NCBI GenBank assembly: GCA_900538385.1
Contig: UWSO01000005.1
Coordinates: 16,420-80,419, forward strand
DNA length: 64,000 nucleotides
DNA from: an uncultured Porphyromonas sp.
GTDB lineage: Bacteria > Bacteroidota > Bacteroidia > Bacteroidales > Porphyromonadaceae
Direction: 5' to 3'
Under the pieces are notes generated by a model that did no database searches, was not told the origin of the DNA, and worked only from the letters and a program-made list of their open reading frames with translations. The translations under genes were made by a program, and so were the position numbers. Of this stretch, positions 8,803-15,770 are shown one piece after another. Each line of letters begins with the position of its first letter. Position 1 is the first letter of the stretch.

Positions 8803-8944
8803 GTGTGTCGTAAAAAAAAACTTTATGTATCCGCAAAGGTCCGAGCTATTCTCCTCGCCATCAATACCTAATGATGGGTACTCGTTGTGGTCTATACGCA
8901 GAGTTAACGCATTGTTTCCTTGCCTCTAGGGACCACCTATGATG

Positions 8945-9132
8945 ACTCTACCGAGGAAATCGGGGATCTCCAGCGAGGAAACGCAAATTCTCCACGGAGC
9001 CGGGAAATAAAAGTTCGGAAGAATGAAATGAAACTTCGGAAGAAGCAAATCAAACTTCCGAAGAATTTTTCCGTTCCTCCATGGAGATTTGGCGATCCCC
9101 ACCGAGGAATTGTTCGATTTCCTCGGAGGGGG
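8945..9132. repeat. Dispersed 190-bp phased palindrome element, copy A
   Basis: Nine CG-centred (once CATG-centred) palindromic sites are centred at about 8952, 8974, 8995, 9016, 9037, 9059, 9081, 9103 and 9124. Steps are 21 or 22 bp. Sites 1-3 and 7-9 are of GAGG/CCTC type; sites 4-6 read TTCGGAA, TTCGGAA and TTCCGAA. The copy lies between the 3' end of prfC and the 5' region of the TonB receptor gene. Confidence 0.9.
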
Positions 9133-9175
9133 GAGATTAGAAGTTAGAAACTAGAGGTTAGAAGTTAGAGCTTAG
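9132..9175. repeat. Degenerate 7-bp (NTTAGAR) tandem array
   Basis: About six heptads such as ATTAGAA, GTTAGAA, GTTAGAG and CTTAG follow one another with a 7-bp period. They directly abut repeat element copy A. The rest of this gap (9176-9306) holds three 9-bp units (GGAGCTATC, GGAGTCATT, GGAGCTATC at 9184-9210) and nothing else recognised. Confidence 0.8.
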
Positions 9176-9306
9176 GGGGCGTCGGAGCTATCGGAGTCAT
9201 TGGAGCTATCGGACGAGTAGCGAAATGTTACTTGTTCAGGCCGAGTGAGAGGCCGAGACGGAGGACGGGCGGATTGATTGGGTAGCGGATTGCGAGCAGA
9301 GATGCG

Positions 9307-10893
9307 TCAGAACTCGCTGGTGAAGTGGAAGCGGATGTGCGGAAAGTCTTGCTGTGCCATCTGCAGGATGTAGCTGCTCTCTGCTAGGTAGACGTCTCGT
9401 CCAGCGTGGTCTAGAGCCATATATTGAGCTTTGCGACGCTTGAAGTTGGCCAGTTCCTCAGCATCGTCGCTCTCGATCCAGCACGCTTTGTAGAGATGCA
9501 GTGGCTCCCAGCGACACTCGGCGCCATACTCATGGAGCAGGCGATACTGGATCACCTCAAACTGAAGTTGACCGACGGTACCGATGATGCGTCTGCCGTT
9601 GAACTGATTGACAAAGAGCTGTGCTACGCCTTCGCCCATCAGTTGGTCGGTACCCTTGATGAGCTGCTTCTGCTTCATCGGGTCGGCATTCTCGATATAC
9701 TTAAAGAACTCAGGACTAAAGCTGGGCAGTCCCTTGAAGTGAAGCATTTCGCCTGACGTGAGGGTGTCGCCGATACGAAATAGACCAGTGTCGGGGAGTC
9801 CGACGATGTCACCGGCATAGGCGTCGTCGATGACCTCTTTCTTGTTGGCCATAAAGGCGGTAGGGGAGGAGAAGCGCACCTGCTTGTCAAGGCGTGTGTG
9901 ATGGTAGTAAGCATTGCGTTCGAAGCGCCCTGAGCAGACCTTGACAAAGGCGATACAGCTACGGTGGTTGGGATCCATATTGGCGTGGATCTTGAAGACG
10001 AAGCCGGTGAAGTTCTCTTCGTAAGGACTCACCTCTCTCTCCTCGGCCTGTACGGGCTGGGGCGAGGGTGCGATACGCACGAAGGTGTCTAGTAGCTCGC
10101 GCACGCCAAAGGTATTGAGTGCCGAGCCGAAGAAGACGGGTGCCTGCTCACCGGCAAGATAAGCGTCGTGATCGAACGTGGGGTAGACGCCCTCGACCAT
10201 CTCGACCTCCTCAGCGAGTCGCTCGGCAGCAGCGGCACCGATATGCTGTACGAGGTCTGGCGAGTCGAGGCTCTCGATATGGTGGAGGTCCTCGACGACA
10301 TGCTGCTTATTGGGTGTAAAGAGGTTGAGCTCGTGGTCGAAGATGTTGTACACGCCCTTGAAGCGGTCGCCCATGCCTATGGGCCAAACCATCGGTGCGG
10401 TCACGACGCCGAGCTCTCGCTCTACCTCGTCGAGCAGGTCGAAGGGGTCTAGTCCCTCGCGGTCTAGCTTGTTGATGAAGACGATGACGGGCGTGTGGCG
10501 CATACGGCATACCTCCATGAGGCGACGTGTCTGCTGCTCGACACCCTTGGCGTGGTCGATAACAATGATGACGCTATCCACAGCGGTGAGCGTGCGGTAG
10601 GTGTCTTCGGCGAAGTCTTGGTGACCTGGGGTATCGAGGATGTTGACTTTGTAGTCCTTATAGTTGAAGCCCATGACACTGGTTGCCACGGAGATACCAC
10701 GCTGACGCTCTATCTCCATAAAGTCGCTGGTAGCGCTCTTCTTGATCTTGTTGCTCTTGACGGCTCCAGCTACATGGATGGCACCTCCGTAGAGGAGGAG
10801 CTTCTCGGTGAGGGTGGTTTTACCCGCATCTGGGTGCGCTATGACGGCAAAGGTGCGACGACTACTTATTTCTTTTTCTAAAGGGGTGGACAT
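9307..10893 (-). CDS. prfC: Peptide chain release factor 3
   Basis: RF3 is the translational GTPase that recycles RF1/RF2 after termination. The G1 motif AHPDAGKTTL, switch region RGISVATSVMGF, DTPGHQDF (G3) and NKLDREG (G4) are all present. The C-terminal part contains GQLQFEV, typical of RF3. ATG 10893 (MSTPLEKEISSRRTFAV) is preferred: the longer in-frame start at 10947 would overlap the upstream gene, whose stop is at 10904. The 528-residue length suits the family. It follows the DegT-like gene by 10 bases, so the two are probably co-transcribed. Confidence 0.96.
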   Translation of the reverse strand: MSTPLEKEISSRRTFAVIAHPDAGKTTLTEKLLLYGGAIHVAGAVKSNKIKKSATSDFMEIERQRGISVATSVMGFNYKDYKVNILDTPGHQDFAEDTYRTLTAVDSVIIVIDHAKGVEQQTRRLMEVCRMRHTPVIVFINKLDREGLDPFDLLDEVERELGVVTAPMVWPIGMGDRFKGVYNIFDHELNLFTPNKQHVVEDLHHIESLDSPDLVQHIGAAAAERLAEEVEMVEGVYPTFDHDAYLAGEQAPVFFGSALNTFGVRELLDTFVRIAPSPQPVQAEEREVSPYEENFTGFVFKIHANMDPNHRSCIAFVKVCSGRFERNAYYHHTRLDKQVRFSSPTAFMANKKEVIDDAYAGDIVGLPDTGLFRIGDTLTSGEMLHFKGLPSFSPEFFKYIENADPMKQKQLIKGTDQLMGEGVAQLFVNQFNGRRIIGTVGQLQFEVIQYRLLHEYGAECRWEPLHLYKACWIESDDAEELANFKRRKAQYMALDHAGRDVYLAESSYILQMAQQDFPHIRFHFTSEF

Positions 10894-10903
10894 CGTAAGA
10901 TGA

Positions 10904-12058
10904 TTAGCTATTGTACTTGTAAACGAGCTGACGGATGACCTCGACAACCTCTAAGGTGCGGGCGCCTGTCAGCGTGCTATCGTTGGGCAGGTAGAGCAGA
11001 TCGGGCGCCATGCTCTGCGCTACACCGCTGACCACACTGCTGTAGGCGTGGAGTGCGGGGAGCTCGCTGAGACTCTCTAGTGGCGGTAGGAGCGGAACGA
11101 ACTGCTCCTCCTGCAGGGCTCGCCCGAGCTCGTGACGAGAGAAGTGAAGCATCGTGGGCTCGATATGTATCGGCTGACTACTGTAATTAGGACGATAGCT
11201 GTGCGGTGCGTCTTCGGGCCAGCTGAGATAGCGGAGACCGAAGGCTTGCGTGAGGTACTTGCGGTAGAGCTTAGCCATAAGACGCTTTTTCTCTATGACC
11301 TCTTTGAGTTGCGCTAGCTGAGGAAGTAAGACAGCTGCCTGCAGAGGCGCTAGCGGATAGGGACGTAGCCAGGCTTCGATGGAGAGCTTCTCCTGAGCAC
11401 TCCAACTGTGATAAGGTGCGTCGAGTGAGAGGCTGCGATTTTCGGACCAACTGAGTGCGCCAGCTGTGCCAGCCTGTATGATTTCGCCCGTGGAGAAGGA
11501 GAAGAAGGAGAGCTGCCCCCAGCTGCCACACGCTCGCTCATCGATAGAACTCCCAAGCGCCTGCGAGCAGTCCTCGATGATGGTCATATTATATCGTTGC
11601 GCCACTTCGCAGAGGAGCTCCATATTGGCAGGGATGCCGTGAGCGTGCGCCACGATGATGGCGCGGGGTAGGGGAGTGCCCGCATTGGTCATGCGCTCGA
11701 GATGCTTGCCGAGGAGGAGCGGGTCCATCGCCATATTGAAGGAGGTGACCTCGACAAAGATCGGACGCAGTCGCATCGCGAGCAAACAGTCGACATACTC
11801 CTTGCGCCAGTAAGCGGGTACGAAAAGAGACTCACCCTCTCGCAACTGCAACATGCGCAGTGCGGCGGTAAGTGCTACTTGTGGCGAAGAGGTCAGATGG
11901 ATCGTGCGCTCGACACCCAACAAACGGCGCAATGCCTGCTCAAATCCCGTACAAAGTCCCGCGTCGGTCAGAAAATCGTCAGGAATTTGCGCTTTGATGA
12001 CCTCTTGTGAGGGGTAAACGCCTTGATATTTAAGTTGTTCTATCGATATTGGAGGCAT
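10904..12058 (-). CDS. DegT/DnrJ/EryC1/StrS-family protein lacking the PLP lysine
   Basis: The 384 residues have the fold-type I sugar aminotransferase layout: the N-terminal SSPQVALTAAL, the Asp that normally contacts the PLP pyridine nitrogen (D163 in IIEDCSQALGS), and the active-site FSF block. In the family that block reads FSF-x-x-x-K; here it is FSFSTGE, so the Schiff-base lysine is replaced by Glu192, with no Lys nearby. Normal aminotransferase chemistry is therefore doubtful. ColD-type dehydratases of this family have His at this position, so altered chemistry or a non-catalytic role are both possible. No other sugar-nucleotide genes adjoin it; prfC follows. Family call is firm, function open. 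Confidence 0.75.
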   Translation of the reverse strand: MPPISIEQLKYQGVYPSQEVIKAQIPDDFLTDAGLCTGFEQALRRLLGVERTIHLTSSPQVALTAALRMLQLREGESLFVPAYWRKEYVDCLLAMRLRPIFVEVTSFNMAMDPLLLGKHLERMTNAGTPLPRAIIVAHAHGIPANMELLCEVAQRYNMTIIEDCSQALGSSIDERACGSWGQLSFFSFSTGEIIQAGTAGALSWSENRSLSLDAPYHSWSAQEKLSIEAWLRPYPLAPLQAAVLLPQLAQLKEVIEKKRLMAKLYRKYLTQAFGLRYLSWPEDAPHSYRPNYSSQPIHIEPTMLHFSRHELGRALQEEQFVPLLPPLESLSELPALHAYSSVVSGVAQSMAPDLLYLPNDSTLTGARTLEVVEVIRQLVYKYNS

Positions 12059-12142
12059 CTTCTATAGTTCCTCGTTTTGGCTAGTTTCGGGCCGTTTGGC
12101 TCTTTTGTTGCTCTCTTTAGCTTTGCGTTGAGGAGATTTGGC

Positions 12143-12194
12143 AAAAAGCTATGCCCCTCTCCACTTTCATCGGTGTGGCGGGGCATAGCTTTTT
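12143..12194 (-). terminator. Intrinsic terminator of the mnmG-uvrC-dtd-mazG-deoC operon
   Basis: A 15-bp perfect stem (12143-12157 with 12180-12194) has an A-run on one side and T-run on the other, with a 22-nt loop holding a smaller CCAC/GTGG stem. It lies 10 bases past the deoC stop. Confidence 0.85.
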
Positions 12195-12204
12195 AAGTTG
12201 TCTC

Positions 12205-13071
12205 TTATCCCTCGATCGCCTTGAGGAGATTCTTGCCAAGACTGCTAGCACCTAGACGGAAGAGCTCAGGGGTGAGCCACTCCTCGCCAAGGATCTCCTT
12301 GACGATGCAGTAATACTTGACCACGTCCTCTGGCGTGCGGACACCACCGCTAGCCTTGAAACCTCGACGTTCGCCGTGCAACTCGTAATACTTGCGCAGC
12401 GTCTGACACATAACGTAAGCAGCCTCGAGTGAAGCACCTGGATACTCCTTGCCTGTAGAGGTCTTGATGAAGTCTGCGCCTGAGTAAAGCGACAGGATCG
12501 ATGCGATCTGTATCTGACGTGGGTCAGCGAGCAGACCTGACTCGATGATCACCTTGAGGTGCGCTCCACGAGCTGCGTCCTTGAGCTCCTCGATCTCGGT
12601 GCATACGCCGTCGTAGTCCTCTGAGAGGAAGCGGTTTAGGTTGAGGACGACGTCTACTTCGTTGGCTCCTTCGGCGACAGCCATAGAGACCTCAGCGACT
12701 TTGATCTCTGGGAATGTTTGGCTAGCGGGAAAGCCTGCAGCTACCGAAGCGATGCGTACATCGGGACAGGTGAGCGTAGCCTTGACCGTAGGCACCAGAG
12801 CGGGATAGACGCAGATGGCGGCTACGTTGGGGATGTCGGGATGATTGGTCTCGAAGTCGTTGACGCCAGCGACCATCTTGGTGACGCTCTCGTCTGTATC
12901 GCCTCCCATCAGTGTGGTTAGGTCGATACAGCTGTAGAGTAGCTTGAGGACCTCTGGAGTGTAGCACTCCTTATAGTGCTTGTCGACGATTTCTTGTACC
13001 TTGGCGGTTACATCTCCCTCGATAGGTTCGTAGAGCGAGATCGCTTTATGGTATTTGTCTATCTGATGCAT
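12205..13071 (-). CDS. deoC: Deoxyribose-phosphate aldolase
   Basis: DeoC cleaves 2-deoxyribose-5-phosphate to acetaldehyde and glyceraldehyde-3-phosphate in deoxynucleoside catabolism. The Schiff-base lysine sits in ADFIKTSTGK, preceded by VIIESGLL and followed by GFKASGGVRT, which are standard DeoC motifs. The product is 288 residues, the longer form common in Bacteroidota compared with about 220-260 elsewhere. It is the last gene of a five-gene minus-strand operon, 24 bases after the MazG-like gene, and is followed by a strong terminator. Confidence 0.96.
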   Translation of the reverse strand: MHQIDKYHKAISLYEPIEGDVTAKVQEIVDKHYKECYTPEVLKLLYSCIDLTTLMGGDTDESVTKMVAGVNDFETNHPDIPNVAAICVYPALVPTVKATLTCPDVRIASVAAGFPASQTFPEIKVAEVSMAVAEGANEVDVVLNLNRFLSEDYDGVCTEIEELKDAARGAHLKVIIESGLLADPRQIQIASILSLYSGADFIKTSTGKEYPGASLEAAYVMCQTLRKYYELHGERRGFKASGGVRTPEDVVKYYCIVKEILGEEWLTPELFRLGASSLGKNLLKAIEG

Positions 13072-13095
13072 CAGTTTCTATTGTTTGAAGGTTTA

Positions 13096-13470
13096 TTATT
13101 CTGTTGTATCTGCTTGCTTAGAGCGTAGCTTGTCGTTGTTTAGATGTCGAGTTGCGTCGCGCTTTGTTTTCTTCTGAAGGTTCTTCTCGAGCGCTTCCTG
13201 TAGGTTGACTCCGCACTGGTTGGCGATGCAGGTGAGCACCCAGAGCAGGTCGGCCAGCTCGTCCGCAAGATCGAGATGATCGGACGCTTTGGCACTCTGC
13301 TCACCATAGAGCCGTGCCATAACGCGTGCCACCTCGCCCGTCTCCTCCGTGAGGATCGCCATATTGGTCAGCGGGTCAAAGTAGCGCACTCCGTAGGTGC
13401 GTATCCACTCATCGACCAGCTGCTGAAGCTCGTCTAGCGTCGTCTCTTTTACTTTGCTAGTAGCGTCCAT
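13096..13470 (-). CDS. MazG-like nucleotide pyrophosphohydrolase
   Basis: A 124-residue, all-helical protein of the MazG/dUTPase-like NTP pyrophosphohydrolase group. The metal-binding pattern EETGEVARV (residues about 42-50) with a downstream DLADELADLLW (about 68-78) gives the E-x-x-E...E-x-x-D arrangement used to bind magnesium. It probably hydrolyses damaged or non-canonical nucleoside triphosphates. Its ATG overlaps the TAA of dtd (TAATG at 13468-13472), so translation is coupled. The Lys/Arg-rich tail (residues 100-115) is unremarkable. Substrate not determinable. Confidence 0.85.
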   Translation of the reverse strand: MDATSKVKETTLDELQQLVDEWIRTYGVRYFDPLTNMAILTEETGEVARVMARLYGEQSAKASDHLDLADELADLLWVLTCIANQCGVNLQEALEKNLQKKTKRDATRHLNNDKLRSKQADTTE

Positions 13471-13922
13471 TAGAGCGTGTCGGTGTCTAGGATGATGGTC
13501 ACAGGTCCGTCATTATGTATCTCTACCTGCATATCGGCTCCAAATTTACCGGTTTTAATTGAATCTGCGCTCATGATGAGACGCATCTTGGCGACAAACT
13601 GCTCGTAGAGTGGCTCCGACACCTCACCCTTGGCGGCCTCGATATAGCTCGGACGGTTGCCTTTGCGGCAGTTTGCCATGAGCGTAAACTGGCTCACGAC
13701 AAGCGTTTCGCCACCAATGTCCAGCAGCGAACGATTCATCACGCCCTCCTCATCGTCGAAGATGCGTAGCTTGCACACCTTCTGGCAGAGCTTCTCGATC
13801 TGCTCGGGACCATCTTCGTAGCCGACGCCGAGGAGTAGGACGATGCCTTGCTGGATGCTCCCAACGCAGCAGCCGTCGATCGACACAGAGGCGTGGGTGA
13901 CTCGCTGTAAAAGTGCTTTCAT
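13470..13922 (-). CDS. dtd: D-aminoacyl-tRNA deacylase
   Basis: Dtd removes D-amino acids (and glycine from tRNA-Ala) mischarged on tRNA, recycling the tRNA. The 150-residue length is normal. Diagnostic motifs are the N-terminal MKALLQRVTHASV, LVVSQFTLMAN (the SQFTL motif), the GNRPSY region and C-terminal VEIHNDGPVTIILDT (the NxGPVT motif). The gene lies 12 bases after uvrC and overlaps the MazG-like gene by one base. It belongs to the mnmG operon, a mix of tRNA quality control and nucleotide housekeeping. Confidence 0.97.
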   Translation of the reverse strand: MKALLQRVTHASVSIDGCCVGSIQQGIVLLLGVGYEDGPEQIEKLCQKVCKLRIFDDEEGVMNRSLLDIGGETLVVSQFTLMANCRKGNRPSYIEAAKGEVSEPLYEQFVAKMRLIMSADSIKTGKFGADMQVEIHNDGPVTIILDTDTL

Positions 13923-13934
13923 AGTGCTTCTTCT

Positions 13935-15743
13935 CTAGGTTGTTTCTGTAGATTCGTCGGGGTGTAGGTGGTTGTAGAGCTTGTTCCCCTTGCTCGTGCC
14001 GAGGGTCGCGATCAGTTCGGCACGGCTGGCCTTGACGACACGCTGAGGCGTCTTGAAGGCTTGCAGCAAAGTCTCCTTACTACGTGCTCCAATGCCAGGG
14101 ACCTCGTCGAGGATGCTCTTCGTCTGCTGCTTCGAGCGACTATCTCTGTGGAAGGTGATGCCAAAGCGGTGTGCCTCGTCACGTATATGACAGACCACCT
14201 TGAGCGTTTCCGACCGACGATCTAAGACCAAAGGCTCCGACTCGCCAGGACGGTAGAGCTCTTCGAAACGCTCTGCAAGACCGAAGACGCACACTTTGTC
14301 GTAGATGTCTAGCTCTTTGAGCGTATCGCAGGCGGCATGCAGCTGTCCCTTGCCTCCGTCTATGATGATCAGGTCGGGGAGTGACTGCCCCTCGTCCAGC
14401 ATACGCCGGTAGCGTCGATAGATGATCTCACGCATCGTCCGATAGTCGTCAGCCCCGACGACTGTTTTCACATGAAACTTTCGGTACTCGCTCTTCGCCG
14501 GCTTACCATTCTTAAAGACCACGCACGCAGCCACGGGATTGGTGCCCTGTATGTTTGAGTTGTCAAAGCACTCCATGTGGCGGGGTAGGCGATCGATGCC
14601 TAGATCCTTCTTCATCGTGGTGAGAAGACGCGTAGCTCGTTGCTCGGGGTTGAGCTTCTCTTGACGCTTGTAGCAGTCCCAGCGGTAGCGTGAGACGTTG
14701 AGTTGAGCCAGCTCGAGGAGTTGCTTCTTCTCGCCTCGCTGTGGCACTGTGACTCGATAGTTGTCGCTCTCCCATTCGCCAGGCTCCGCTAGGATCACCT
14801 CACGAGCTGTGCTGCCGAAGCGCTGCCTTAGTTCCTCTATCAGATAGGCTAGGAGATCGCTTCGTGAGGAGTCGACCGTCTTCTTGAAGGTTAAGTTGTG
14901 CGCTAGGACGACCGCCCCGTGGCGTACCTGCATCATACAGACGAAACCATTGACGTCGTCCTCATCGTAGGCAAAAACATCTGCCTCGCGAATGTTTGGT
15001 GCGACAACATGCTTGCCCGAGTAGCGACGTAGCGTCTCAATGTTCTGACGATGCTGCTCGGCTCGCTCGAACTCCAGACGCTCGCTCATACGATTCATCT
15101 CCTCCACCTCCTCCTCTATGAGGACGTTTATCTCTCCCTTGAGGATCCGTCGGGCTAGTTGCACCGCATGAGCGTACTCCTCGGCCGAGATCAACCCTTG
15201 ACAGGGACCGCCGCACTTCTTAATATGGTATTGCAGACAAAGATCCACCCGTCGCTCCCGTACCACCTCGGGGGTCAAAGCATAGCGACACGAACGCAGC
15301 TGAAGGACCCGATGAATTAGATCGATCACGGTGTGCGCCATCGCTACATTGGGGTAGGGACCATAATAGTCTCCTTTGCCCTCTTCCTTTCTCGTGGCGA
15401 AGATGCGTGGAAACGGCTCGCTCGTGATGACAATACGAGGGTAGGACTTGTCGTCCTTGAGCAGTATGTTGTACTTCGGCAGGTGGGTCTTGATCAGATT
15501 GTTCTCTAAGACCAAAGCCTCAGCCTCGGTATTGACTACGAAGTACTCTAGCTGGCGAATCTCACTGACCAGTCTTGTTGTCTTCGGATCTTTTGGCGAA
15601 TTGTTGAAGTAGGACGAGACGCGATTGCGCAGATTCTTCGCCTTGCCCACGTAGATGATCGTCCCGTTCTTGTTGCGGTACTGATAGCATCCTGGGTCTT
15701 GCGGGATGGTCGGGAGGATAGCTTTGATTTCGTCTCGGTTCAT
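13935..15743 (-). CDS. uvrC: Excinuclease ABC subunit C
   Basis: UvrC makes both incisions during nucleotide excision repair with UvrA and UvrB. The 602 residues show the GIY-YIG nuclease at the N-terminus (GCYQYRNKNGTIIYVGKAKNLRNRV, split over 15663-15590), a Cys-rich segment (RSCRYAL..CLQYHIKKCGGPC), the UVR helix pair near 200-235, the RNase H-like endonuclease domain (MECFDNSNIQGTNPVA) and a C-terminal double helix-hairpin-helix (LDEVPGIGARSKETLLQAF). It starts 27 bases after mnmG; the gap holds the parS-like site. Confidence 0.97.
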   Translation of the reverse strand: MNRDEIKAILPTIPQDPGCYQYRNKNGTIIYVGKAKNLRNRVSSYFNNSPKDPKTTRLVSEIRQLEYFVVNTEAEALVLENNLIKTHLPKYNILLKDDKSYPRIVITSEPFPRIFATRKEEGKGDYYGPYPNVAMAHTVIDLIHRVLQLRSCRYALTPEVVRERRVDLCLQYHIKKCGGPCQGLISAEEYAHAVQLARRILKGEINVLIEEEVEEMNRMSERLEFERAEQHRQNIETLRRYSGKHVVAPNIREADVFAYDEDDVNGFVCMMQVRHGAVVLAHNLTFKKTVDSSRSDLLAYLIEELRQRFGSTAREVILAEPGEWESDNYRVTVPQRGEKKQLLELAQLNVSRYRWDCYKRQEKLNPEQRATRLLTTMKKDLGIDRLPRHMECFDNSNIQGTNPVAACVVFKNGKPAKSEYRKFHVKTVVGADDYRTMREIIYRRYRRMLDEGQSLPDLIIIDGGKGQLHAACDTLKELDIYDKVCVFGLAERFEELYRPGESEPLVLDRRSETLKVVCHIRDEAHRFGITFHRDSRSKQQTKSILDEVPGIGARSKETLLQAFKTPQRVVKASRAELIATLGTSKGNKLYNHLHPDESTETT

Positions 15744-15749
15744 TTTGAT

Positions 15750-15765
15750 TGTTTCACGTGAAACG
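15750..15765. promoter_or_regulatory. parS-like centromere site for ParB
   Basis: TGTTTCACGTGAAACG matches the bacterial chromosomal parS consensus (TGTTTCACGTGAAACA) at 15 of 16 positions and keeps the full 14-base palindromic core. It lies in the 27-base gap between the mnmG stop and the uvrC start. parS sites cluster near oriC in most bacteria, so the window is probably origin-proximal. ParB binding is inferred. Confidence 0.85.
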
Positions 15766-15770
15766 GTGAG

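Noticed and set aside
8945..9132. Regularly spaced repeats as a CRISPR array
   Set aside because: Units are 8-10 bp palindromes at about 21.5 bp with drifting words, with no 25-40 bp repeats, unique spacers or cas genes.
8920..9147. Open frame of 75 codons across repeat copy A (similar frames in copies C, D and E)
   Set aside because: The frames exist because the palindromic repeats lack stop codons. They differ between copies and have no family features.
9184..9214. Three 9-bp units (GGAGCTATC-like) as a functional array
   Set aside because: Too short to separate from chance or slippage; noted in the heptad entry only.
10089..10881. Several open frames antisense to or in other frames of prfC
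   Set aside because: They are shadows of a GC-rich conserved gene; prfC has intact GTPase motifs.
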